From NCBI RefSeq assembly GCF_023544465.1, contig NZ_JALPVL010000006.1, forward strand, positions 186,001 through 250,000: DNA of 64,000 nucleotides, given 5' to 3'. Made by a program: the position numbers and the translations under genes. Under the pieces are notes generated by a model. The model worked only from the letters and a program-made list of their open reading frames with translations, searched no databases and was not told the DNA's origin. Below, piece by piece: positions 1-7,217 of the stretch (the stretch's first letter is position 1; each line of letters begins with the position of its first letter). This stretch comes from Paractinoplanes maris. GTDB lineage: Bacteria > Actinomycetota > Actinomycetes > Mycobacteriales > Micromonosporaceae.

Positions 1-14
1 GAGACGATGTCCTC

Positions 15-614
15 GTGCGATCTTCCCGTTGGGCACCGATCGCGGGGTGGTGTGCCGCCACCGCGTCGAGCATCGTGCTGGCCTCGGTGGCCCTGCTGCC
101 GGTTCTGCGCACGTCTTCGCCCGAGGACAGCGCGCTCGCGCAGTTGCCCGCGGCCGAGTCGAGCACCTTCCCCGCGCCGTTGCCCAGCGTGACGACCTCC
201 GCGACACCCAGCAGTCGGCCGGCCACCCGGAAGCCACCGGTCACGACGTCGAAGCCCACGACGCCATCACCGCGACCGACGACCACCGCGCCCAAGCCAC
301 CGCCGGCGGCGACCGGCACCACGCCGCCGGCCACGACCGAGGACGGCTGGACGGTGACCACCGCCGCCGACGGCAAGCGGACCTACGTACGGTCGTTCCG
401 GGTCGAAGGCGGTCAGGCGGTCATCCGGATGACCTCCGACGCGGTGGTGTCACTGGTGACCGCGACCCCGGCCGACGGCTGGTCGGTGCAGAAGGTCCAG
501 GACACGCCGGACAACATGGCGGTCTACTTCAACGAGACCCAGCACAGCTTCATCATCCACGCGACGTGGTTCAACGATCGTCCGTTCGTGCAGGTGAGCG
601 AGGTGGGTTCCTGA
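15..614 (+). CDS. Secreted or membrane-anchored Pro/Thr-rich protein of unknown function
   Basis: The 199-residue product has one hydrophobic N-terminal segment (about residues 8-33, signal peptide or anchor). A Ser/Thr/Pro-rich linker of about 65 residues follows, typical of a stretch crossing the cell wall. The C-terminal domain of about 85 residues contains Trp-rich beta-like sequence and no motif I can name. The GTG at 15 is the start used here, but the frame stays open to the window edge and no clear ribosome site is visible, so the true start could lie upstream. It precedes a Holin-X/DUF3618 pair by 50 bases on the same strand. I do not recognise the family. Confidence 0.6.
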   Translation: MRSSRWAPIAGWCAATASSIVLASVALLPVLRTSSPEDSALAQLPAAESSTFPAPLPSVTTSATPSSRPATRKPPVTTSKPTTPSPRPTTTAPKPPPAATGTTPPATTEDGWTVTTAADGKRTYVRSFRVEGGQAVIRMTSDAVVSLVTATPADGWSVQKVQDTPDNMAVYFNETQHSFIIHATWFNDRPFVQVSEVGS

Positions 615-664
615 TTACCGGCCCGACAGGCGGGTAAGTGAGACCCGAGGAAGGGAGCTCACTG

Positions 665-1075
665 ATGACGACGCACACCGACCAGCAGCCCGTCGGCCAG
701 CTGGTCAGCCAGCTGAGCGAGCAGGTGTCGACGCTGGTCCGGGACGAGCTGACGCTCGCCCGCATCGAGATGGTCGAGAAAGGCAAGCGCGCCGGAGCCG
801 GAGCCGGGCTGCTCGGCGGGGCCGGCGTTATCGCCCTGTACGGGCTAGGCGCTCTGTTCGTGACGATCGGGGCGCTGCTGGCCCTGGTCATGCCGGTCTG
901 GGCGGCTGCCCTGATCGTGACCGTGGTGCTGTTCGCCGTGGCCGGGGTGGCCGCGCTGATCGGCAAGAACCAGGTCAAGAAGGCCGTGCCGCCGGAGCCC
1001 GAGGAGGCCATGGCGAGCGGCAAGCGTGACGTGGAGGCCGTGAAGGCCGCGATCCAGGAGGGACGGCACGCATGA
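665..1075 (+). CDS. Actinobacterial Holin-X (phage holin superfamily III-like) membrane protein
   Basis: This 136-residue protein has an amphipathic N-terminal helix ending in a charged R-DELTLAR-E-type segment, then two adjacent membrane helices (about residues 45-70 and 75-95), then a charged cytoplasmic tail. That is the layout of the Holin-X/DUF1469 family. These proteins are chromosomal in actinobacteria and need not be phage lysis proteins. I placed the start at ATG 665 because a GAGGAAGGGAG ribosome site lies 7 bases upstream; the in-frame GTG at 638 lies in front of that site. The stop overlaps the next start by four bases (ATGA), so the two genes are translationally coupled. The exact role is unknown, probably envelope or membrane-stress related. 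Confidence 0.8.
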   Translation: MTTHTDQQPVGQLVSQLSEQVSTLVRDELTLARIEMVEKGKRAGAGAGLLGGAGVIALYGLGALFVTIGALLALVMPVWAAALIVTVVLFAVAGVAALIGKNQVKKAVPPEPEEAMASGKRDVEAVKAAIQEGRHA

Positions 1076-1542
1076 GTGACACGAGGTCGGCCGACGAGGT
1101 CCGCGCGGAGATCGCCGAGACCCGCGCCGAACTGGCCGAGACGGCGTCGGCCCTGGCTGCCAAGGCGGACGTGAAGGCCCAGGTCAAGAACGCGGTGGCC
1201 GACAAGAAGCAGGCCGCCGCGGAGAAGACCGGGCAGATCAAGCAGACCGCGGCCGAAAAGGCGGCCCACGCCAAGCAGGCCGCGGCCGAGAAGACCGAGC
1301 AGGTCAAGCAGGCCGCCGTGGAAAAGACCGAGCAGGTCAAGCAGGTGACCGCTCAGACCACGGCCCGGGTCACCGAGGCCGCCGCCGAGCACAAGGACAC
1401 GCTGCTGGGCGGGTCCGAGCCGGGCCGGCACGAGGCGGCCGGCCGCGCGAAGACCCGTCGGCCGATGCCGATCGCGGCCATGGCGGCGGGAGCCGCGGCG
1501 GTCGTCGCCGCGATCACTCTCATCCGGCGTCGCCGACGCTAG
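1072..1542 (+). CDS. DUF3618 domain protein with Lys/Ala-rich helical repeats
   Basis: The N-terminus (about residues 5-40) carries the DUF3618 signature R-EI--TR-EL-ET--AL--K-D. About 90 residues of degenerate Lys/Ala/Glu heptad-like repeats follow (AAEKT-QVKQA units), probably an extended amphipathic or coiled helix. A single C-terminal membrane segment near residues 133-150 ends in RRRRR, so the protein is probably tail-anchored with the repeats in the cytoplasm. DUF3618 genes commonly sit next to Holin-X genes, as here, where the start is coupled to the upstream stop by ATGA. The last 23 bases overlap the end of the convergent SGNH gene. Function is unknown. Confidence 0.8.
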   Translation: MSDTRSADEVRAEIAETRAELAETASALAAKADVKAQVKNAVADKKQAAAEKTGQIKQTAAEKAAHAKQAAAEKTEQVKQAAVEKTEQVKQVTAQTTARVTEAAAEHKDTLLGGSEPGRHEAAGRAKTRRPMPIAAMAAGAAAVVAAITLIRRRRR

Positions 1543-2530
1543 AAACCAGCGCTGGAACGGCGTCCTGCGGGAAGTGCTCGAGAAGTGCTTCCTCCAGGAC
1601 GCCGTTCAGCATCCGGGCGTATGTCGCGGTCAAGTGGAACCGGTTGCGGTAGACCGTGACGTTGCCGATCACCGGGGTGCACACCGCCGTGCACAACCAC
1701 GGCAGGACCGAGATGTACCCCGTACCGGTGGCCTCCGCCGCATCGGCCTCGGCGTCGTTCCACAGGCGGGCGGTGGCGTCCGCCCGTGATGTGGTGCAGG
1801 CCTTGATGTCGTCCGGGTGAGCGGCAAGGCACTCGGGGGCGCTCTGGTCGAGCACCGGGGTGTTGCCCAGCACCACCACCTGGCCGGCGAAGCGGCGCAG
1901 CGTGCGCAGGGTCTCGGTGAGACCGGTCCGCCACTCGCTCGACGTGATGAGCTGCGCCCGGCCGTGCTTCTGCGAGAAGCTCTCGTTGGTCACGATCACC
2001 AGCTCCGGCTTGATCGCCGCTACCCGGCCGGCCACGAACTCGCGGAACCGGTCGCATTCGGTGAAGGGGCGCTGCTCCTGCTGGTTCCAGAACGTGATGG
2101 CCAGCGCCGGGCAGGCCGGTTTGCCGAAGAACTGCAGCCGCCAGTCGCGCCGCTCGGCGATTGCGGACAACGCCGGCAGCCACATCCCGGCGTGCGAGTC
2201 GCCGTAGAGCACCACGTCGATGGCGCTGGCCCGGTCACCGAAGACGCACGGCTCGACCTGGACGGCCTTCGGCCCCGCCTCGCACGTCTCGTTGTCGAAA
2301 CCGAGGTCCTCGGCGGTGGTGGCCAGCGACGGGGTCAGATCGGCGGGCAGGGCGCCCTGGACGGTCGCCTGGCGGACGGCGGTGACGACCTCGGTCAGGC
2401 CGATCCGCGGGGCGGGCGGCGCGACGGCACGCGGGGGCGGCGGGACGGACGCGGTGCACCCGGCGATGACTCCGAGCAGCGCCATCATCGGCACCGTCCG
2501 CGACGTACGGGTGGACTCACGGCGGGCCAT
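1520..2530 (-). CDS. SGNH-hydrolase lipoprotein, partner of the adjacent acyltransferase
   Basis: The 336-residue product starts with a positively charged n-region, a hydrophobic core and a lipobox (VIAGC, Cys25), predicting an exported lipoprotein. The SGNH block I motif YGDSHAG places the nucleophile at Ser112. The last block, normally D-x-x-H, reads N-R-F-H followed by LTATYA, so Asn replaces the usual Asp. In OafA-type enzymes such an SGNH domain is usually fused behind a membrane acyltransferase and acts with it in O-acetylation of surface glycans. Here it is a separate polypeptide whose start overlaps the upstream acyltransferase end by 14 bases, so the split pair is probably cotranslated. 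The substrate cannot be read from sequence. Confidence 0.8.
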   Translation of the reverse strand: MARRESTRTSRTVPMMALLGVIAGCTASVPPPPRAVAPPAPRIGLTEVVTAVRQATVQGALPADLTPSLATTAEDLGFDNETCEAGPKAVQVEPCVFGDRASAIDVVLYGDSHAGMWLPALSAIAERRDWRLQFFGKPACPALAITFWNQQEQRPFTECDRFREFVAGRVAAIKPELVIVTNESFSQKHGRAQLITSSEWRTGLTETLRTLRRFAGQVVVLGNTPVLDQSAPECLAAHPDDIKACTTSRADATARLWNDAEADAAEATGTGYISVLPWLCTAVCTPVIGNVTVYRNRFHLTATYARMLNGVLEEALLEHFPQDAVPALVSSVGDAG

Positions 2531-3737
2531 GCGGCGCTCCTAGTCGGGGTTGATACTCGCTGCCGCTCCCGGTGCCGGCCGCGGGCGAGGTGGACGTCTG
2601 CCACCGGGCCACCACCAGCGGCGCGACGATCAGCCAGGCGGCCAGCGACAGGGTGAGCACCGGCGAGCCGCGCAGGCTGCGGCTGCGCCGGACCGGTTCC
2701 TCGATGCCGAAGTAGGTGATGACGGCGAGCCCGAGGGAGGCCAGGACGAGCAGCGCCCGGGTGGTGGCGGGCAGCGGTTCGCCGTACGCCTGCTCGGCGA
2801 TCACCAGCACCGGCCAGTGCCACAGATAGAACGAGAACGACACGCGACCGAGCCGGACCAGCGGCCACCGGCCGAGCACCGAGTCACCCCGCCCGGCCAG
2901 CACCAGCACCGTGGCCAGCACGGGCAGCAGGGCGGCGTATCCCGGGAACGGCGTGCTGTCGTCGAAGGTGAGCGCGGCCACCACGATCAGGGCCAGCCCG
3001 GTGCCGGCCATCGCGGTGGCGATCCGGCCGGGGATCCGGTCGAGCCGCGTCGCGACCAGCGCCAGCAGGCACCCCGCGCCCAGCTCCCACGCGCGCGTCA
3101 CGGGCGAGAAGTAGGCCCAGGTGCCGGTCTGCCAGATCGAGTACGCGAGGGACGCGGCCACGGCGGCGGCCAGCCAGTAGCCGATGGCCCAGCGGAACCC
3201 GAGCCAGAGCAGCAGCGCGATGGCGATCGGCCAGACGAGGTAGAACTGCTCCTCGACGGCGAGCGACCAGAAGTGCTGCACCGGCGACACCGCATCCTGC
3301 GAGGCCAGATAGTCGACGCCGCCGGCCGCGAAGCGGTGGTTGGCGCTGAACAACGCCGACCAGACGACGTCCCCGGCGATCTCGTCGCCGCGCAGGAAGC
3401 CGAGCCAGTGGTAGCTCGCCAGCAGTGTCGACACGAGCACGACGGCGGCCGCGGGCAGGATCCGCCGGGCCCGCCGGGAGTAGAACTCGATCAGGGACAG
3501 GCCGCCGGTCCTGCGGATCTCGCGCAGCATCAGCGAGGTGATCAGGAAGCCGGAGACGACGAAGAAGACGTCCACGCCGACGTACCCGCCGGCCAGGCCG
3601 GGAACACCGGCGTGGAAGAGGACGACCAGGACCACCGCGACCGCGCGCAGGCCCTCGATGTCGGGCCGGAACCGCATCGCCGATCCGGCCGCCGCGGGGG
3701 CCGCCGGATGGCGTACGCCGGTTGTCGTCTCTGTCAT
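2517..3737 (-). CDS. Acyltransferase 3 family (OafA/YrhL-like) integral membrane protein
   Basis: About ten hydrophobic segments fill this 406-residue protein. The family signature is present: R-DIEGLRAVAV near the N-terminus, the active-site His in LVVLFHAG, then GYVGVDVFFVVSGFLIT and the S-R--RRILPAA block. These enzymes move acyl groups (often acetyl) across the membrane to sugars of cell-wall or exopolysaccharide polymers. Family members often carry a C-terminal SGNH domain; this one ends after the membrane part and the SGNH domain follows as the overlapping next gene. ATG 3737 is used; GTG 3746 is also possible and neither has a strong ribosome site. A short inverted repeat (ACGCT-AA-AGCGT, 3745-3756) lies just upstream. 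Confidence 0.85.
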   Translation of the reverse strand: MTETTTGVRHPAAPAAAGSAMRFRPDIEGLRAVAVVLVVLFHAGVPGLAGGYVGVDVFFVVSGFLITSLMLREIRRTGGLSLIEFYSRRARRILPAAAVVLVSTLLASYHWLGFLRGDEIAGDVVWSALFSANHRFAAGGVDYLASQDAVSPVQHFWSLAVEEQFYLVWPIAIALLLWLGFRWAIGYWLAAAVAASLAYSIWQTGTWAYFSPVTRAWELGAGCLLALVATRLDRIPGRIATAMAGTGLALIVVAALTFDDSTPFPGYAALLPVLATVLVLAGRGDSVLGRWPLVRLGRVSFSFYLWHWPVLVIAEQAYGEPLPATTRALLVLASLGLAVITYFGIEEPVRRSRSLRGSPVLTLSLAAWLIVAPLVVARWQTSTSPAAGTGSGSEYQPRLGAPHGPP

Positions 3738-3842
3738 CGCGCACACGCTAAAGCGTCGAAAAGCCGCTAACTGCCGTTCACGGCGGATACGGCACCTTGC
3801 GGGACGCTTTGGCTGTTCGGCCGCGCGCGGGCCGACGCTGTG

Positions 3843-4211
3843 CTAAGCGGGCTGGAAGGTGCAGCTGTTGGCCGGGTGGGTGGTCGAGGCGATCACCGCG
3901 TCGAGCCGGTCGCGGGCGGCGGTCAGCTGGGCGATCTGCGCGTCGATGCGGTCACGCTCGGCGGCGAGCAGCGCCCGCGACTCCGGCGTGCTGACCTTCG
4001 CGTCGACACAGGGCAGCAGGCCGGCGATGGTCCGGCTGGTGAGCCCGGCCGCATAGAGATGCTGGATGAGCTGCACCCGGTCGACCGCCGGCTCGGTGTA
4101 GTGCCGCTGGCCGCTCGCACTGCGCTCGGCGGTCAGCAGACCCTGCTCCTCGTAGTAGCGCAACGCGCGCACACTCACACCGGCCTGGTCGGAGAGCTCG
4201 CCGATCCGCAT
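3843..4211 (-). CDS. MerR family transcriptional regulator
   Basis: The product has 122 residues. The N-terminal MerR winged helix reads MRIGEL--QAGVSVRALRYYEEQGLL, followed by the R-G-RHY wing. A dimerisation coiled coil (about residues 75-108) and a short tail with a single Cys follow. It is one of the small MerR proteins without a large ligand-binding domain. A symmetric element at 4227-4242 lies 15 bases upstream of its start, which suggests autoregulation. No divergent target gene is present, because the upstream GH30 gene runs in the same direction and ends 40 bases away. The inducer is unknown; no CueR/ZntR-type metal-binding Cys pair is visible. Confidence 0.85.
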   Translation of the reverse strand: MRIGELSDQAGVSVRALRYYEEQGLLTAERSASGQRHYTEPAVDRVQLIQHLYAAGLTSRTIAGLLPCVDAKVSTPESRALLAAERDRIDAQIAQLTAARDRLDAVIASTTHPANSCTFQPA

Positions 4212-4226
4212 GATGACCCCCTACCT

Positions 4227-4242
4227 CTGACGTTGACGTCAG
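4227..4242 (-). promoter_or_regulatory. Candidate MerR operator
   Basis: CTGACGTTGACGTCAG has perfect 6-base arms (CTGACG/CGTCAG) around a 4-base centre. It sits 15-31 bases upstream of the MerR start codon. The short interrupted dyad fits the kind of site MerR dimers bind between -35 and -10 elements, but no clear -35/-10 pair was identified. Confidence 0.5.
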
Positions 4243-4250
4243 GTGCGAGC

Positions 4251-6122
4251 TTAACGGTAGGCCCGGACGTCGGCGACCGACCACCAGCTGTCCGACGCCG
4301 TGGTCAGCGTGATCCGCACGTGCCGGACCGGCCGGCCCCGCAGGTCGGCCTCGGTGAACTGGCCGGTTCTGGAGGCCCGGGCGGTCCACCAGTGCCTGCC
4401 GTCGGCCGAGGCGGTCACCGCGTAGCCCCGCGGGTGGTCGCCGAGGTCGGCACCGGTGTCGAAGACGATCCGGCCGACGGACTGCCCGCGGCCCAGGTCG
4501 ACCTGCAGGAACTGACCCGGCTGCTGGCCCGTTCCGCTGGTCCAGCGGGTGCTCGCGTCGTCGTCGACGGCCTGGGCCACCTCGCCCGGCGGATTGGCGG
4601 CCGCCGTCCAGCCGGCCGGTACGATCGGCCGGTCGCTCGACCGTCCACGCCAGACGAACGTGGCCAGCGAGCCACCCGGCAGCGTGTACTCGAACGTCCG
4701 GCCGCCGTACTGCACGGCGAACGCCTGCGGGTTGTCGTTCTCGTTGTGCGCGACCAGGACCGTGCTGCCGTCCGGGTTGACGAACGCGACGTCCATGACC
4801 CGGCCGTTCCAGCCGGTCGTGCCGAAGGAGGTGCTGGCCACCCGTACGGCTCCCGGCTTCACGAATCGGGCCAGGTGACCGAGCGTGTAGAACTCGGCGT
4901 TGCGGGTCACCGAGCCGTCGTCGTTCACGGTCAGCACGCCGGTGCAGGTGCCGCAGCCCCCGTTGTGCGGGCCGTTGGTCTCGTCCAGGGCCAGATTCCA
5001 GTTGATCACCGTCTTGGCCCAGTTCCGGGTGTTGCCGATGATCAGGTTGCGGGCGTGCCACTTGAGCGTGTCGGAGAACGTGGCCGCCGGGTCGCTCGAC
5101 TGGCTGCCCGAGCACTCGGTGAAGTAGATGTCCTTGGCCGGGAACTCGTTGTGCAGCGCGGTCATCGCGCTCGGGTCACCGTAGTAGCAGTGGTAGGCGG
5201 TGCCGGCGATCCACCTGGCGGCCGGGGTGGCCAGAAGCTCCTGCGGATAGTGATCGATGTCGTCGACCGAGTCGGGCGGTGTGCCGGCGGCGTCGTTCGG
5301 ATGCTCGGACCAGTTGTGGTCGTACCCGAGAATTTTGGTCCTCTCGCCGGCCGCCCGCAGCATCGGGCCGAGGCGCTCGATCACCTCGGCCGCCTGCCAC
5401 GAGGGCAGGTCCATGCCGGGGTAGCCGGCCGGTGCGCGGTTCTGCGGCTCGTTCTGAACGGTGAGGGTGTCGATCGGGACGCCCTCTTTCCGGTACGCCT
5501 GCACGAACTTGACCAGGTAGGCGGCGTAGGCCCGATAGATCGCCGGCGAGTCGATCAGCCGGCCACCGCTCAGCGAGCCGTTGGTCTTCATCCAGGCCGG
5601 CGGGCTCCACGGCGTGGCCATGACCCGCAGCTCCGGGTTGAGGCGGCGGGCCTGACGCAGCAGCGGCAGGATCTGGGCGCGATCGTGCTTGACGCTGAAG
5701 TGCCGCAGCGGGTAGTCGGTCCGGCCGGCCGGCACATCGTCGTACGTGTAGGCCGGCCCGTCGGTGAAGTCGGAGGCACCGATGGGCTGGCGCAGATAGC
5801 TCAGGCCGTTCCGGAAGAGCGACTCCATCGCCGCGTTGCGGGCAGCCGGGCTGAGGCGGTAGAGCACGGCGGCCGACGAGTCGGTGATCGAGGCGCCGAA
5901 GCCGGCCATGGTCTGGAAGCGGCGGTTCGGATCGACGACCACGGTCGGCACCCCGGCGCCGGCTCGGCCGAAGGCAACGGTGCCCTGGTCCGCGAGGCGT
6001 TGGCTGCCGTCCGGGGTGGTCACCCAGACATGGGCGCTCTGCGTGTCGTGAGCCGCCGCCGGCAGGGGCGTGGCCAGGACGGTGGCGGTGATCGCCACGA
6101 GGACGGTTCCTATGCGGGCCAC
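4251..6122 (-). CDS. Secreted glycoside hydrolase family 30 enzyme with C-terminal discoidin (F5/8C, CBM32-like) domain
   Basis: The 623-residue product has an N-terminal Sec signal ending near ATPLPAAA. The GH30 (beta/alpha)8 barrel begins with Q-MAGFGASITDSSA. The acid/base Glu225 lies in TVQNEPQN and the nucleophile Glu336 in FTECSGS, the hallmark GH30 pair. A beta-sandwich follows the barrel, and the last 125 residues form an F5/8-type carbohydrate-binding domain. GH30 includes glucosylceramidases and beta-1,6-glucanases; the exact substrate is open. I moved the start to GTG 6122, with GGGGAGA 6 bases upstream. The ATG at 6161 would place the operator palindrome inside the coding region. 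Regulation is probably by the divergent LacI protein, making the gene sugar-inducible. Confidence 0.87.
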   Translation of the reverse strand: MARIGTVLVAITATVLATPLPAAAHDTQSAHVWVTTPDGSQRLADQGTVAFGRAGAGVPTVVVDPNRRFQTMAGFGASITDSSAAVLYRLSPAARNAAMESLFRNGLSYLRQPIGASDFTDGPAYTYDDVPAGRTDYPLRHFSVKHDRAQILPLLRQARRLNPELRVMATPWSPPAWMKTNGSLSGGRLIDSPAIYRAYAAYLVKFVQAYRKEGVPIDTLTVQNEPQNRAPAGYPGMDLPSWQAAEVIERLGPMLRAAGERTKILGYDHNWSEHPNDAAGTPPDSVDDIDHYPQELLATPAARWIAGTAYHCYYGDPSAMTALHNEFPAKDIYFTECSGSQSSDPAATFSDTLKWHARNLIIGNTRNWAKTVINWNLALDETNGPHNGGCGTCTGVLTVNDDGSVTRNAEFYTLGHLARFVKPGAVRVASTSFGTTGWNGRVMDVAFVNPDGSTVLVAHNENDNPQAFAVQYGGRTFEYTLPGGSLATFVWRGRSSDRPIVPAGWTAAANPPGEVAQAVDDDASTRWTSGTGQQPGQFLQVDLGRGQSVGRIVFDTGADLGDHPRGYAVTASADGRHWWTARASRTGQFTEADLRGRPVRHVRITLTTASDSWWSVADVRAYR

Positions 6123-6141
6123 GAGTCTCCCCTGTAACAGA

Positions 6142-6155
6142 CAGAAACGTTTCTG
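6142..6155. promoter_or_regulatory. Perfect palindromic LacI-family operator upstream of the GH30 gene
   Basis: CAGAAACGTTTCTG is a perfect 14-base palindrome with the central CG typical of LacI-family operators. It ends 20 bases before the revised GH30 start codon and lies 54 bases from the start of the divergent LacI gene, so the regulator could repress the hydrolase and possibly itself. Confidence 0.75.
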
Positions 6156-6196
6156 ATACACCTAGGTAATCGCGGCAGTCGACAGGTGTCAATGTC

Positions 6197-6202
6197 TATG
6201 CT
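6197..6202 (+). promoter_or_regulatory. Candidate -10 element for a leaderless LacI transcript
   Basis: TATGCT ends exactly 6 bases before the ATG of the LacI gene, the spacing expected if transcription starts at the A of the start codon. No ribosome site precedes this ATG, which supports a leaderless mRNA. No convincing -35 hexamer was found. Confidence 0.45.
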
Positions 6203-6208
6203 GCGGTC

Positions 6209-7210
6209 ATGACCCAGGGGCCCACAGTTCGTGACATCGCGGCCCACGCGGGCGTGTCTATCGCCACCGTCTCGCGCGTGCTCAACGATCAGGAGCACGT
6301 CTCGCCCGGCACCCGGGATCTGGTGCAGCAGGCCATCGACGAGCTCGGCGGCCGCTCCCCACGGCGCCGCCCGAGCCGCACCGGCGCGATCTTCGTCCGC
6401 TGCCCCTACCTGCTCACCGACTACTTCGGACTGATCGTCTCGTCGATCGCCGAGACCCTCGACCTGCACGGCCGCCAACTCGTGCTGAACGCCGGCGAGG
6501 CCGCCCAGGAGGTGCCGGTCCTCGGGTCGCTGCCCGCCCGGCCGGGCATCGGCGGCGCCATCGTGGTGCTGCCGCCCGAGCCGGGCGAGGAGCTGATCGC
6601 CTTGCAGGGCACCGGTTTCCCGTTCGTGGTGGTCGACCCGCGGGAGGATGTGCCCCGCGACATCGCCGCGGTCTCGGCGGCCCATTTCGCCGGCGCGCGC
6701 AGCCTCACCGCGCACCTGACCGGGCTCGGCCACCGCCGGATCGGGTTGCTGGCCGGCCCGGACAACTGGCTGGCCAGCACCGCCCGCCGGGCCGGGCACG
6801 TCTCGGCCCTGGCCGACGCCGGGGTGCTGCTGGACCGGCAGCTGGCCCTGCCCGGCGAACCCACCGTCCGCTTCGGATTCCAGGCGGCGCAACGGTTACT
6901 GAATCTGCGCGACCGGCCGACGGCCCTGGTCTGCTTCAACGACAAGGTGGCCTCGGGGGCGCTGGCCGCGGCCGTGCAGATGGGCCTGAGCGTCCCGGAG
7001 GACGTGTCCATCGCCGGCTTCGACGACATCGACCTGGCCCAGGCGACCCGGCCGATGCTCACCACCGTGCGCCAGCCGCTGGGCGAGATGGGCCGGATCG
7101 CCGTGGGCCTGCTCGTCCGGATCCTGGACCGGCACCGCCTGGACGCCCTGCACGTCGAGCTGGCCACCGAGCTGATCGTCCGGGCCTCGACCGGCCCCGC
7201 ACCCCGCTGA
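6209..7210 (+). CDS. LacI family transcriptional regulator, probable repressor of the GH30 gene
   Basis: The 333-residue protein has the LacI helix-turn-helix plus hinge (TVRDIAAHAGVSIATVSRVLN, residues 6-26). A periplasmic-binding-protein-like effector domain fills residues 60-330, including the conserved PEDVSIAGFDDIDLA and TTVRQPLGEMGR segments. It is divergent from the secreted GH30 gene, and a perfect CG-centred palindrome lies between them, so a local sugar-responsive switch is the simplest reading. The effector is presumably a product of GH30 action; this is inferred from position only. It appears to be translated from a leaderless transcript. Confidence 0.9.
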   Translation: MTQGPTVRDIAAHAGVSIATVSRVLNDQEHVSPGTRDLVQQAIDELGGRSPRRRPSRTGAIFVRCPYLLTDYFGLIVSSIAETLDLHGRQLVLNAGEAAQEVPVLGSLPARPGIGGAIVVLPPEPGEELIALQGTGFPFVVVDPREDVPRDIAAVSAAHFAGARSLTAHLTGLGHRRIGLLAGPDNWLASTARRAGHVSALADAGVLLDRQLALPGEPTVRFGFQAAQRLLNLRDRPTALVCFNDKVASGALAAAVQMGLSVPEDVSIAGFDDIDLAQATRPMLTTVRQPLGEMGRIAVGLLVRILDRHRLDALHVELATELIVRASTGPAPR

Positions 7211-7217
7211 CCGGCTC

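Noticed and set aside
665..1075. Holin-X gene as evidence of a prophage.
   Set aside because: No endolysin, integrase or structural phage genes are nearby, and this family is a normal chromosomal membrane protein in actinobacteria.
1195..1360. The Lys/Ala repeats of the DUF3618 gene as a DNA tandem repeat or recombination site.
   Set aside because: The units vary at the base level and are explained by a helical, low-complexity protein segment.
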